From Providencia stuartii (GTDB taxonomy: Bacteria > Pseudomonadota > Gammaproteobacteria > Enterobacterales > Enterobacteriaceae): DNA of 64,000 bases. The position numbers and the translations under genes are program-made. The notes below the pieces were generated by a model. That model saw nothing but the letters and a program-made list of their open reading frames with translations, ran no database searches and had not been told where the DNA came from. Within the stretch, counting starts at the first letter, position 1. Each line of letters opens with the position of its first letter. Location of the stretch: positions 2,480,001-2,544,000 of the forward strand of contig NZ_CP119546.1 in the NCBI RefSeq assembly GCF_029277985.1, written 5' to 3'. Positions 50,097 to 59,996 of the stretch are shown here, piece after piece.

Positions 50097-50240
50097 TTAA
50101 CGTTCTACAGCTGTATCATTGTTTGATAAGATTTCTTGACTTGAACTTACCTCACCCTCTTCATTATTGATGATGCTATCTTGACATGCTAATAAAAAAG
50201 TCGTTAATAAAACCATTATCACCATTGTTATTTTATTCAT
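50097..50240 (-). CDS. small 47-residue lipoprotein
   Basis: A short gene with clear support. The start ATG (complement 50238-50240) is preceded by GAGGTGA. The first residues MNKITMVIMVLLTTFLLAC form a signal peptide with lipobox LLAC (Cys19). The mature part is about 28 residues, acidic and polar (DSIINNEEGEVSSSQ and on to TAVER). It resembles small envelope lipoproteins such as entericidin-like peptides only in general form. The residue after the cysteine is Gln, so sorting to the outer membrane is likely. Function unknown. Confidence 0.65.
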   Translation of the reverse strand: MNKITMVIMVLLTTFLLACQDSIINNEEGEVSSSQEILSNNDTAVER

Positions 50241-51068
50241 AAATTCACCTCATCACATTTAATTATCACCATTAATTGATTTTTCTATTATCGATAATCC
50301 ATAAAAACATTTTATTAAAATCATTATTCATTCTTAAAATGATACCCATATTTAATATTTATATAACAATAAAATACCGTTAATGGGATCCACCACTAGA
50401 GATAAAATTCCTCTTTGATATCTGTAGTTCTTTAAACTATAGCATAGAATATAAAAAACACCTTTACAGTAAAAAATAAAAACAAATAGCTTTGCAGAAA
50501 ATAAAACAGGAAGAAAAACCTTATATTTAATACTTATTATGATTGATATCCGTATATTCTCTCACTAATGACTTCATTTTCTTATCTTTATCATAAAACA
50601 TAACAATAAAAACTGTTATTAAGTGAGCACATGAAAAAAGTTTCATCTTATTGATATTATCATTTAATTAATCAGTAATTTTATGTCTATATTTTATTAA
50701 TCATCATAAATATTAAAGCCTATTATTAGTTATAGAGTAACATTGATTATATCAGCCTTTATTCTTATGCATCGATTTTACTCGTTATATCATGACTCGT
50801 GTTATTGATAATCAACTAATATTTTTCGAGATTTAGATAAGATGATTACGTTTATTAACGATAAATAGGTATATCTTTATAGAGTGCGGTCATTAATAAC
50901 AAGAGAGACGATAATTTTTTGTTTTATCCATAGTGCAAAGACATCCTTGTCTACTTAGCTTAAAGTGATACTATCATCACTAGATTATTAGCTCACTTTT
51001 ATCTCACTCCGGCACTCCATTAGTGCCCCTTCTTCGCTATTAGCGCATAAATATAAATCGAGCTTCAT
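50241..51068. other. AT-rich region downstream of hsdR
   Basis: About 830 bases with no gene I can support on either strand. It is very AT-rich and may hold the promoter of the small lipoprotein gene. No repeat or mobile-element end was recognised. Confidence 0.4.
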
Positions 51069-54000
51069 TCACTCCGAACTTAATAGTTCATTTGATAGTA
51101 ATTCAGCCTGTGCCAGTACAGTCTCTGTTGCCAACAATGACATATCGGGCGGATAGCCATAGCGGTTAAGTAAGCGTTTTACGATCACTCGGATTTTTGC
51201 TCTAGCAGATTCTTTTATTGTCCAATCTAACGTTACATTGCTACGAATCATTTCAGTCAAAACCACCGCGAGTTCTCTCAGTTTATCTTTACCAATTAAC
51301 TCTTTAGCACTGTCATTTTCAGCAACCGCAGTATAAAAGGCATATTCATATGGCGATAATTTCAGCTCATTTGCCTCTGCATCTACTTTGTTAATATCTT
51401 TAGCTAATTTGATTAACTCATCGATAACCTCAGCTGCCGTTAAAATTTTATTTTGGTAGTTTTTTATCGCTCCACTAAGCATTTCCATTAGTTTTTTACC
51501 TTGAATAATACTAGTGGTGGTTCTAACTTTTATTTCATCTGCTAATAGCTTTTTCAATGTTTCTAATGCAATATTTTTATGTTGATAGTCTTGCATCTCC
51601 ATTAAAAACTCGTCAGACAGAATTGATATATCCGGTTTTTTAATTCCAGCTGCATCAAAAACATCCACAACTGTATCAGTCACTAATGCCTGATCAATAG
51701 TTTGTTTAACTCTTAGCTCTATATTTTCATTACTTGTTATTCCTCCAACCGTATTATCGAATTTCACCAAGCGCGCTTTCACCGCTTGAAAAAAAGCGAT
51801 TTCGGGTGTGGATTCCATTGCTATGGGATGAGGAGTCGCGAGGGCAAATGCTTGAGACAATGCTGTCACTGCGGTGAGAAAACGTATTTTTCCTTTACCT
51901 TCATCCAGCCCTAAAATGAAATCTTCTGCTTCTAAAATAATGGCTAATTTACGAGAAGTACTTGCAGTAAAATACTCTCTATAATCAAAACCAAATAGCA
52001 TTCCTTGCAGAATTTCTAGTTTCTCCTGCATCACAGTAACGGCTTCATCCTGATCTAAGGTTGGTTTACCTTTCCCCCCCGCATCCGAATAAAAAGATAG
52101 CGCCGATTTTAAATCAGCCGCAATACCTAAATAATCAACGACCAACCCACCTGATTTATCCTTATACACTCGGTTAACACGTGCAATGGCCTGCATCAGA
52201 TTATGGCCTTTCATCGGTTTATCGATATATAAGGTGTGCATACTTGGAGCATCGAATCCTGTGAGCCACATGTCTCGGACAATGACTAATTTAAGTTTAT
52301 CATCCTCATCTTTCATACGGTTAGCTAATAGCTGTCGATCTCTTTTCGTTGTATGATGTTTAGAAATTTCAGGTCCATCAGATGCAGAAGATGTCATCAC
52401 AACCTTAATCACGCCGTCATTAAGGTCATCGCTGTGCCATTCAGGTTTTAACGCAACTATTTCATTATATAAATCCACAGCAATACGACGTGACATTGCC
52501 ACGATCATGCCTTTACCTTGATTAGCATTCGCGACTAAACGTTCTTCAAAATGGGTCACTAAATCCTCAGCGATCGCTTTAATTCGTTCCTTGCTACCAA
52601 TAATTCCCTCAATACGAGCCCATTTTGCTCTCTGCTGTTGAGTCAATGTGAGCTCTTCTTCACTAAATTCCTCATCAAAAGCTTCTATAAGCTGTTTGCC
52701 TTCTTCGCTAATTTTGACTTTGGCTAAGCGGCTTTCATAATAAATCGGTACTGTTGCACCATCTTCCACTGCTTGGGCAATATCATAGATATCAACATAG
52801 TTACCGAATACAGCTGGTGTATTCACATCCGTTTTTTCAATCGGTGTTCCTGTAAATCCAAGGTAGGTTGCGTTAGGTAACGCATCTCGCATATATTTAG
52901 CAAACCCATAAACGGTTCGCTTACCAACAACTTCTCCTTGTTCATTTTTAACATCAACCTCTTTTGCACCAAAACCATATTGAGAACGATGCGCCTCATC
53001 AGCAATGACCACAATATTGCTGCGATCTGAAAGTAATTCATAAATACTGCTACCCGTATCGGGTTGGAATTTCTGAATAGTCGTAAATATCACGCCACCC
53101 GAACCAACCTTCAGTAATTCTTTCAATTCTTCGCGGTTGTCGGCTTGCTTTGGTGTTTGACGTAATAATTGCACCGCAGATGAGAAGGTACCAAAAAGCT
53201 GATCATCTAAATCATTACGGTCTGTAATAACCACTACGGTTGGATTATCGAGTGCCAATACAATTTTTCCGGTATAAAACACCATAGAAAGCGATTTACC
53301 AGAACCTTGTGTATGCCAAACAACCCCTGCTTTTCTATCACCTATTTTTTGTTCTTGTACTAAGTGCTGCTTATTACGCCCTTGATAACGTAATGCAACT
53401 TCTGCTGACGGGGAGTCTGCATTCACATTTGCGGCACGTATTGTCGAAAGTACCGCTGCGTTCACTGCATAATATTGGTGATAAGCGGCCATTTTTTTGA
53501 CCGTTTTGATCGAGATAATGCCATTTTTATCTTCCTGTTTGCTCGACTCAAATACAATAAAATAGCGGATCATATCGAGTAAGGTCACTGGATTTAGTAA
53601 ACCTTGCGTTAATACTTCTAATTGTGGTTGCGTTCTTTTCGCTTCAGTCATGCCATTATCGGTTTTCCATGCCATAAAACGCTCAAAATCAGCCGATAAC
53701 GTTCCAGCTTTGGCTTCCAATCCATCAGAAATAACACTAAAAGCGTTGTAGGTAAATAAGGAAGGAATATCCTGTTGATAGGTTTTTATTTGTTTATATG
53801 CCCCTTCTATCGTGGCATTTTCATCAGTCGCATTTTTTAGTTCAATAACGACAAGCGGTAAGCCGTTAATATAAATAATTACATCAGGTCGACGCTCTTT
53901 ACGATCTTCTCTAATGGTTACCTGATTAACAACAATAAATTCATTATTGTCGGGCTGTGAAAAATCCACCAGCCAAATATATTCACCTTGTGTATGACCA

Positions 54001-54308
54001 TTTTTGGTCACCTCAATATTAATTCCTTCCGTCAATAAACGATGAAAATTGAGGTTATTATTCATTAAATCTGGGGAGTTTATTTGTGTAACTTGTTTCA
54101 GTGCTTCTTGGCATTTTTCTTCGCTTAAATGAGGATTTAAACGCTTTAATGCTGTTAATACGTTTTCCTGAAGGATGACTTGGTTGTAGGCGCGTAATGA
54201 ATTAATGCTTGTTGGCTCTATATCAGGACCATAAACATATTTATAGCCTAACAGTTGTAATTGCTCAATCGCCATTTTTTCAATATCGGATTCCGTCATT
54301 TTTGACAT
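51069..54308 (-). CDS. hsdR: type I restriction enzyme, HsdR subunit
   Basis: The motor and nuclease subunit, 1079 residues. The PD-(D/E)xK nuclease lies near the N-terminus (Asp142 in RPDVIIYINGLP, Glu156-x-Lys158 in VVIELKN). The superfamily 2 translocase follows, with Walker A in HTQGSGKSLSMVFY, the DEAH box in VIADEAHRSQYG and motif III in GFTGTPIEKTD. Motif VI is seen around MQAIARVNRVYKDKSGG. All key parts are present, so it should be active. I choose the ATG at 54308 because AGGA lies upstream; a frame 15 codons longer runs into the upstream terminator region. Confidence 0.95.
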   Translation of the reverse strand: MSKMTESDIEKMAIEQLQLLGYKYVYGPDIEPTSINSLRAYNQVILQENVLTALKRLNPHLSEEKCQEALKQVTQINSPDLMNNNLNFHRLLTEGINIEVTKNGHTQGEYIWLVDFSQPDNNEFIVVNQVTIREDRKERRPDVIIYINGLPLVVIELKNATDENATIEGAYKQIKTYQQDIPSLFTYNAFSVISDGLEAKAGTLSADFERFMAWKTDNGMTEAKRTQPQLEVLTQGLLNPVTLLDMIRYFIVFESSKQEDKNGIISIKTVKKMAAYHQYYAVNAAVLSTIRAANVNADSPSAEVALRYQGRNKQHLVQEQKIGDRKAGVVWHTQGSGKSLSMVFYTGKIVLALDNPTVVVITDRNDLDDQLFGTFSSAVQLLRQTPKQADNREELKELLKVGSGGVIFTTIQKFQPDTGSSIYELLSDRSNIVVIADEAHRSQYGFGAKEVDVKNEQGEVVGKRTVYGFAKYMRDALPNATYLGFTGTPIEKTDVNTPAVFGNYVDIYDIAQAVEDGATVPIYYESRLAKVKISEEGKQLIEAFDEEFSEEELTLTQQQRAKWARIEGIIGSKERIKAIAEDLVTHFEERLVANANQGKGMIVAMSRRIAVDLYNEIVALKPEWHSDDLNDGVIKVVMTSSASDGPEISKHHTTKRDRQLLANRMKDEDDKLKLVIVRDMWLTGFDAPSMHTLYIDKPMKGHNLMQAIARVNRVYKDKSGGLVVDYLGIAADLKSALSFYSDAGGKGKPTLDQDEAVTVMQEKLEILQGMLFGFDYREYFTASTSRKLAIILEAEDFILGLDEGKGKIRFLTAVTALSQAFALATPHPIAMESTPEIAFFQAVKARLVKFDNTVGGITSNENIELRVKQTIDQALVTDTVVDVFDAAGIKKPDISILSDEFLMEMQDYQHKNIALETLKKLLADEIKVRTTTSIIQGKKLMEMLSGAIKNYQNKILTAAEVIDELIKLAKDINKVDAEANELKLSPYEYAFYTAVAENDSAKELIGKDKLRELAVVLTEMIRSNVTLDWTIKESARAKIRVIVKRLLNRYGYPPDMSLLATETVLAQAELLSNELLSSE

Positions 54309-54336
54309 TATTATCATCCTATCAGGTAGAGGTAAT

Positions 54337-54363
54337 AAAAAAGCAGCGTTCAATTCACGCTGC
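54337..54363 (-). terminator. terminator-like hairpin between hsdS and hsdR
   Basis: On the minus strand GCAGCGT (complement 54357-54363) pairs with ACGCTGC (complement 54343-54349) over a 7-base loop and is followed by T6. It begins 10 bases after the hsdS stop codon and about 30 bases before the hsdR start. It should reduce restriction-subunit expression relative to methylation. Confidence 0.8.
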
Positions 54364-54372
54364 CTACTACAA

Positions 54373-55515
54373 TTATTGTTCTGCTTCTGGAGTATATTTT
54401 ACGCGCACTTCCCCACTCATCAGTTTAGGAAGTAAGGTATCACGGAGTTTTTCTAGGGTTTGGATTTGCTTTTGATTATCACTTCCTTTGTGATTTAATA
54501 ATTGAACTATATCCGTAAATTTAGTTACCAGAATATTCGGTGGTAATTTGAATATAAAGCTGGGTAATGCTTTTTTACTCAAATGGATCACAGACGAGCC
54601 ATTTGAGCAAGAGAGAGCGTGCTCTTTAAAATCAGAACTTTTTAACAAATAAAATAGGAATTCTTTAGTCAAAGAGTCTGAAATTAGCTCAACCTTAACT
54701 AAGTCCATACTTATGACTAAATTGGTATAGTTATGTATGTTTTGAACATAGATAGGATTTCCTATTAGAGATGCATCCTGAGTCAAGTCAGTATGGGCAA
54801 CAACAATATCTTTATCAATAACTAGCTGAGATTCTTTATAGTTACCAACGAATTCCTTAAATCCATCAGCTCTCAACCCTCCATCGCGTGAAAAATTTTT
54901 CAATGTAACAAGAGCTGTAGAAGAATCTTTTAACTCTGAACTTTTGTAAGAAACACCATTAATACATTTAATATATGAACTAAGTGGTACTAAGGGCCAT
55001 ACATTGTTAGCCTCTTCCACAAACCACTGTCGAAAAAGCGTTTCCGCCATAGCTTCTAAAGTTTTATTTTGACGATGAAGAAGATTTATTTTGTCATCCA
55101 ACGAAGATAACACCGAGGCGATAGCTTTTTGTTCTATACCATCAAGTGTTGTTTCTACTTCAATTGCATTTAATAATGTCTGAGTTAACAAAGGATGACT
55201 TGAACCCTGAGCATACTGGTTTAAATCTAAATACTTAAATAAATAATATAAATAATCAGGATTATTATTATCTAAGGCTTTGGCTGATAACGCATTATCA
55301 GAAACCCATACAGGACTTTTCTCTAAATACGTTGCCCCACAATACGCCCCTACCCGACCAATAATCAGTGTTTCACCAGCATAGTTATACTTATCAGTAA
55401 AGTCTAATATTCCATTACCACCATAAACAGGTATTTTTCCTTTTTCTTTTGGTCTACTTTTACCATTTCCAAATTTGACTAACTGTTTAAGAGTCACATT
55501 TTGCCACTCACTCAT
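54373..55515 (-). CDS. hsdS: type I restriction-modification specificity subunit HsdS
   Basis: 380 residues that choose the DNA target. There are two target-recognition domains, about residues 1-120 and 175-330, each followed by a conserved helical spacer (LDGIEQKAIASVLSSLDDKI and LHRQNKTLEAMAETLFRQWF; then the C-terminal QIQTLEKLRDTLLPKLMSGE). The recognised bipartite DNA sequence cannot be read from the protein. It starts in a 4-base overlap with the end of hsdM (ATGA), so the two are coupled. Confidence 0.93.
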   Translation of the reverse strand: MSEWQNVTLKQLVKFGNGKSRPKEKGKIPVYGGNGILDFTDKYNYAGETLIIGRVGAYCGATYLEKSPVWVSDNALSAKALDNNNPDYLYYLFKYLDLNQYAQGSSHPLLTQTLLNAIEVETTLDGIEQKAIASVLSSLDDKINLLHRQNKTLEAMAETLFRQWFVEEANNVWPLVPLSSYIKCINGVSYKSSELKDSSTALVTLKNFSRDGGLRADGFKEFVGNYKESQLVIDKDIVVAHTDLTQDASLIGNPIYVQNIHNYTNLVISMDLVKVELISDSLTKEFLFYLLKSSDFKEHALSCSNGSSVIHLSKKALPSFIFKLPPNILVTKFTDIVQLLNHKGSDNQKQIQTLEKLRDTLLPKLMSGEVRVKYTPEAEQ

Positions 55516-57059
55516 ATCATCACCTTCGCCAAATTCTCAGCAATTGCTTGATTGAGTTTTGCTTCTTCTTCTAATTGAGCTTCGAACTCCGCTTTCAACT
55601 GGGTAAAGCGCTCTTTAAAATCAAAATCATCTTCCTCATCGGCAAGTCCTACATAACGACCTGGAGTTAGCACATAATCCAGCTCAGCCACTTTCTCAAC
55701 GGAAACCGATGCACAAAAACCTGCAACATCTTCATAAACACCGTCTTTATTACGCCAATTATGATAAGTATCCGAAATTAGCTTAATATCATCATCGGAT
55801 AACACTTTAGTGCGGCGATTAATTAAATGACCAAGATTACGCGCATCAATAAACAGAATTTCACCACTCCGATCTTGATATTGAGTAGAGTTCTTACGGT
55901 CACGACGCATAAACCATAATGCCGCTGGAATTTGCGTATTAAGAAACAGCTTAGCAGGCAGATTAACAATACAATCGATTACATTGGCATCTTTAACTAA
56001 TGCTGCACGAATATCGCCTTCGCCTGAAGTTTTCGACGTTAATGCGCCTTTCGCTAATACAACACCGGCTTGTCCTTTTGGTGAAAGGTGATACAAGAAG
56101 TGCTGCATCCATGCAAAGTTAGCATTACCTACAGGCGGAGCTCCATGCTGCCAACGGGCATCTTTGCGCAACTGTTCACCAGACCAATCAGAAACGTTAA
56201 ACGGTGGGTTAGCAATAATAAAGTCAGCACGTAGGTCTTTATGAGCATCATTAAGAAACGAGCCTTCACTATTCCATTTCACTTGTTCAGAGTTAATGCC
56301 TCTGATAGCCAAGTTCATCTTCGCCAAACGCCATGTGGTCTGGTTAGATTCTTGCCCATAAATCGAAATATTATCGATATTTCCTTGATGTGACTCGACA
56401 AATTTTTCAGACTGCACAAACATACCGCCGGAACCACAACATGGATCGAATATACGACCTTCATAAGGCTCAAGCATATTCACTAATAGAGAAACTATCG
56501 ATTTAGGTGTATAGAACTGGCCGCCTTGCTTACCTTCCGCAAGAGCAAACTCACCTAAAAAATATTCAAAAACATGGCCTAAGACGTCAGCGGAACGTGA
56601 TTTAGCATCCCCTAAAGCAATATCACCAATAAGGTCAATCAATTCCCCTAATACCGTCGCATCAAGGTTTTGACGTGCATAAACTTTCGGAAGCACCCCT
56701 TTTAGTTGCGGGTTATCCTCTTCAATCGCCTCCATTGCCTCATCGACTAATTTACCAATATTCGGTTGTTTAGCGTTATTGAGAAGGTTTGACCAACGGG
56801 CTTTCTCTGGAACAAAGAAAACGTTATAAGCCATGTATTCATCGCGATCTTCAGGATCTGCACCAGCAAACTCACCCTCACCTTTTTTGAGCTTTTCATA
56901 ATGCGACTCAAAAGAGTCAGAAATATATTTTAAGAATATCAGTCCAAGAACAACATGTTTATATTCGGCAGCATCAATATTCTTACGCAGCTTATCTGCT
57001 GATTTCCACAGAATAACTTCTAATGGTTCAACTTTTGTCTCTTTTGGTTTTCTTGCCAT
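55512..57059 (-). CDS. hsdM: type I restriction-modification methyltransferase HsdM
   Basis: 515 residues of an N6-adenine DNA methyltransferase. The helical N-terminal domain (LRKNIDAAEYKHVVLGLIFL) is followed by the SAM-binding motif I in FDPCCGSGGMF (about 204-214) and the catalytic NPPF at 284-287. YFLGEFALAEGKQGGQFYTP is also typical. It is the first gene of the operon and can act with HsdS alone as the protective methylase. Confidence 0.96.
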   Translation of the reverse strand: MARKPKETKVEPLEVILWKSADKLRKNIDAAEYKHVVLGLIFLKYISDSFESHYEKLKKGEGEFAGADPEDRDEYMAYNVFFVPEKARWSNLLNNAKQPNIGKLVDEAMEAIEEDNPQLKGVLPKVYARQNLDATVLGELIDLIGDIALGDAKSRSADVLGHVFEYFLGEFALAEGKQGGQFYTPKSIVSLLVNMLEPYEGRIFDPCCGSGGMFVQSEKFVESHQGNIDNISIYGQESNQTTWRLAKMNLAIRGINSEQVKWNSEGSFLNDAHKDLRADFIIANPPFNVSDWSGEQLRKDARWQHGAPPVGNANFAWMQHFLYHLSPKGQAGVVLAKGALTSKTSGEGDIRAALVKDANVIDCIVNLPAKLFLNTQIPAALWFMRRDRKNSTQYQDRSGEILFIDARNLGHLINRRTKVLSDDDIKLISDTYHNWRNKDGVYEDVAGFCASVSVEKVAELDYVLTPGRYVGLADEEDDFDFKERFTQLKAEFEAQLEEEAKLNQAIAENLAKVMI

Positions 57060-57261
57060 GATTCCATTACTTACATCAATAAAGATAATGGAACTATTGT
57101 GACTTATTTATTGATGAAAATCTAACTATGGATGGCTTATTTTAAGGATCAGGCCGATTTTACTACCTCGATATCCATCAATAAAAAGGCCACCACTTTT
57201 TATGGGGATAAAAATCATAGAAATAGTCACAGTATGTTGATATCTATAATCTTTACAATAA

Positions 57262-58140
57262 CTACAACATTTCTATCGCCAAATCATGCCATGCTTTCGC
57301 TCTACGGCTTTGCGGTATATTTTTCAGTGTTGCTAATGCTAATTCATACGAAAGTACCGGCTCAACGACAGGGATGATCGATAAACCATCAGCCCGCGTT
57401 TTATTCCACATACTATCAGGCAGCAAGGTGATGCCGACACCTGCTCTCACCATTGCAGTAACTAAATCTAAATGGCCACTACGCCCCACAACCGTAGGCT
57501 TTTTCCCATAAATCCCGCACGCACTAGTGACGAGTTCATTAATTCGAAAATCATCTGAGAAAAAGATAAATGGTTCATCGACAACCTCTGCAAATTTTAC
57601 CGAGCTGTGCAGCGCTAATGGATGCTGTTCACTCACCAGTAACATTAGTCGGTCTGACGAAAAAACATGTAAATCAAATTGTTCATTTTCGAATGGGAGC
57701 ATGACTGCGGCGGTTTCGACTTCGCCCTTCAGCATCGCCTCCATCATTTTACGAGAGCCAAGCTCAATAATTTTTAATTCTATCTGCGGATAACGTTGAC
57801 TGAACACCATGATAATGTCAGCAAAATACGTCGATGCAATCACAGGGGGAAGTCCGACATTTAAAACGCCAGATAACGGCCCTGCTCTTTCTTTGAGTGC
57901 TTTATTCATACTATGGAATTGCATCAATATTTGTTTTGCATGACTGAATAAAATCTCGCCTTCATCTGTCAGTCTGACCCCATCAAATTCTCTGACTAAT
58001 AATGTATAACCAAGCTCTTGCTCCAGTTTTTTTATACTACGACTAATGGCGGGCTGGGTGACAAATAAGTGTTCTGCCGCTCGGCTAAACCCATTCAGTT
58101 GTACGACCTCAACAAAATAGCGTAATGAACGTATATCCAT
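57262..58140 (-). CDS. LysR-family transcriptional regulator
   Basis: 292 residues with the LysR winged helix-turn-helix at the N-terminus (MDIRSLRYFVEVVQLNGFSR, then AAEHLFVTQPAISRSIKKLE) and a periplasmic-binding-protein-like effector domain from about residue 90 on. It is divergent from the thiamine-diphosphate decarboxylase gene, 125 bases apart, the classical arrangement for a LysR regulator and its target. The inducer is not known. The C-terminus ends at about the usual place, so it is complete. Confidence 0.9.
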   Translation of the reverse strand: MDIRSLRYFVEVVQLNGFSRAAEHLFVTQPAISRSIKKLEQELGYTLLVREFDGVRLTDEGEILFSHAKQILMQFHSMNKALKERAGPLSGVLNVGLPPVIASTYFADIIMVFSQRYPQIELKIIELGSRKMMEAMLKGEVETAAVMLPFENEQFDLHVFSSDRLMLLVSEQHPLALHSSVKFAEVVDEPFIFFSDDFRINELVTSACGIYGKKPTVVGRSGHLDLVTAMVRAGVGITLLPDSMWNKTRADGLSIIPVVEPVLSYELALATLKNIPQSRRAKAWHDLAIEML

Positions 58141-58161
58141 TGCTCCCCCTATGACTTTTAG

Positions 58162-58182
58162 TTATAGATAGAATAATTATAA
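58162..58182. promoter_or_regulatory. candidate LysR-type binding dyad
   Basis: Inverted repeat TTATA (58162-58166) / TATAA (58178-58182) with an 11-base AT-rich centre, in the divergent region 22 bases before the regulator's start codon. The size fits a LysR recognition site that could serve both autoregulation and the decarboxylase promoter. AT-rich DNA makes chance matches likely. Confidence 0.35.
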
Positions 58183-58265
58183 ATAATTTCCGTTAAAGAA
58201 AAATCCACGCTAAAACTAATAAAAAGCAGAATTATCGACCATATTAAGTATTAGGAGATAATATA

Positions 58266-59915
58266 ATGAATAAAACCGTCATCGAATATGTTTTAGCTCG
58301 TCTAAATGAGATCGGCATCAATGATATTTTTGGTGTTGCAGGTGATTATGCCTTTCCAATAGAGGATGCCGTCTGTGAAAGCACGAATATGCGCTGGATA
58401 GGTAACTGCAATGAACTGAATGCAGCATATGCAGCAGATGGCTATGCGCGTATTAAAGGCGTTGCCGCCCTTTCTACAACATTTGGCGTCGGTGAATTAA
58501 GTGCATTAAACGGTATTGCTGGATCTTATGCCGAACATCTTCCTATTTTTCATTTAGTTGGTATGCCTACCAGTGGTGTACAAAAAAACCATCGCTTAGT
58601 CCACCATACACTTGGTAATGGTGATTTCGACGTGTTCTATCAGATGAGCCAACATTTAAGTTGTGCTCATGCGATTTTGACACCTGAAAACTGCATTGCC
58701 GAAACAGAACGTTTGATAGCGACGGCTCTTCATGAGCGTCGACCTGTTTACATAGGATTACCATCAGACTATGCAGTAATGCCCGTTATAGCAGATAAAA
58801 ACACTGAAGAAACCATTATTCATAAAAGTAATAGTGAGTCATTATCATCCGCCGTTACTGCTATTTTGGAAAAACTCAACTCAAGCCAAAAAGCCTGTAT
58901 TATTCCTGGTATCTTAAGTGCTCGTTTAGGCTATGCCGATGATGTTCAAGCAATTATTGATAAAACAGGATTACCTTATGCCACGATGTTTATGGATAAA
59001 AGTATTGTCAGCGAGTCCAATCCATCTTATATGGGCATTTACAATGGTAAATTGATGAACACACAAGTTGGCAACTTTGTTGAAAGTTGTGATTGTGTGA
59101 TGGGAATTGGCGCTGTGTTGACAGATTTTAACTCCGGAAGCTTTACCGCGACCATCCGCCCAGAAAACCGCATTAATATTCTTGCGGATCATGTTAAGGT
59201 TGGCTCAGCCATTTATCCGCAAGTCTATATGCATGACGTGCTCGCTCAACTTAAGCAACTGGCTCCAGCATTAAATCACTCAGGTATCAAAGCTCAAGAT
59301 CTTGGGGCGCCTATCCAAGGTGAAAATGGGCAAATTACGGCGGGTTATTTGTACCCTCGCCTCGAAAAAATGTTTAAAAAAGATGATATTATTATCGCGG
59401 AAACAGGAACTGCCTCAATGGGATTAGGGTTTGCCTTGCTTCCTGAAAATGCACAGTTCCACAATCAAACCTTATGGGGTTCGATCGGTTGGGCGACACC
59501 TGCTGCTTTTGGAGCTGCAATCGCCGAACCACACCGCCGAGTAATTTTAGTCACCGGTGAAGGCTCCCATCAACTTACAGCGCAAGAAGTCAGTCAATTC
59601 GCTCGCTTTGGCCTAAAACCCATTATTTTTGTACTTAATAATGATGGTTATCTTATTGAACGTTTACTCTGTAAAGATCCTGAAGCGTATTACAACGACC
59701 TGCCACAGTGGAATTATGCTCAATTACCTGCCGCGCTTGGCTGCAATGATTGGTATTGTCAAAAAGTCACCACCTGTGATGAATTAGATAAGGCAATTCA
59801 ACATGCAGAATCTCAAGACAGTGCGGCTTATATCGAGATTGTGATGGATAGATATGCATCCTCAGAACTTGCCGAAAAACTGGGGCAATCCATTGCGTCT
59901 TTATATTCGTTCTAA
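58266..59915 (+). CDS. thiamine-diphosphate 2-oxoacid decarboxylase (pyruvate/indolepyruvate/phenylpyruvate type)
   Basis: 549 residues of the pyruvate decarboxylase family. The catalytic residues sit at the same numbers as in Zymomonas pyruvate decarboxylase as I recall them: Asp27 (VAGDYAF), Glu50 (NCNELNAAYAADGYA), and His113-His114 (RLVHHTLGNGDF). The cofactor motif runs from GEGSHQ to VLNNDGY, with the active-site Glu in LIERLL. The enzyme makes an aldehyde and CO2 from a 2-oxoacid. Pyruvate, indolepyruvate and phenylpyruvate are all possible substrates. It is probably controlled by the divergent LysR protein. AGGAG lies 7 bases before the start. Confidence 0.88.
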   Translation: MNKTVIEYVLARLNEIGINDIFGVAGDYAFPIEDAVCESTNMRWIGNCNELNAAYAADGYARIKGVAALSTTFGVGELSALNGIAGSYAEHLPIFHLVGMPTSGVQKNHRLVHHTLGNGDFDVFYQMSQHLSCAHAILTPENCIAETERLIATALHERRPVYIGLPSDYAVMPVIADKNTEETIIHKSNSESLSSAVTAILEKLNSSQKACIIPGILSARLGYADDVQAIIDKTGLPYATMFMDKSIVSESNPSYMGIYNGKLMNTQVGNFVESCDCVMGIGAVLTDFNSGSFTATIRPENRINILADHVKVGSAIYPQVYMHDVLAQLKQLAPALNHSGIKAQDLGAPIQGENGQITAGYLYPRLEKMFKKDDIIIAETGTASMGLGFALLPENAQFHNQTLWGSIGWATPAAFGAAIAEPHRRVILVTGEGSHQLTAQEVSQFARFGLKPIIFVLNNDGYLIERLLCKDPEAYYNDLPQWNYAQLPAALGCNDWYCQKVTTCDELDKAIQHAESQDSAAYIEIVMDRYASSELAEKLGQSIASLYSF

Positions 59916-59996
59916 ATGATTTTGATTGATGTTATTGCTGGCAGCTTTGACGATGGATATCAAGGTTGCCAGCGATGCCCTGAGTCACTGATACAG

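Noticed and set aside
57060-57261. Search for a third copy of the ychF-type attachment sequence at the right end of the restriction region
   Set aside because: No GTTTAATGTGTAA sequence was seen here or elsewhere to the right of 47300, so the restriction genes cannot be shown to belong to the same element.
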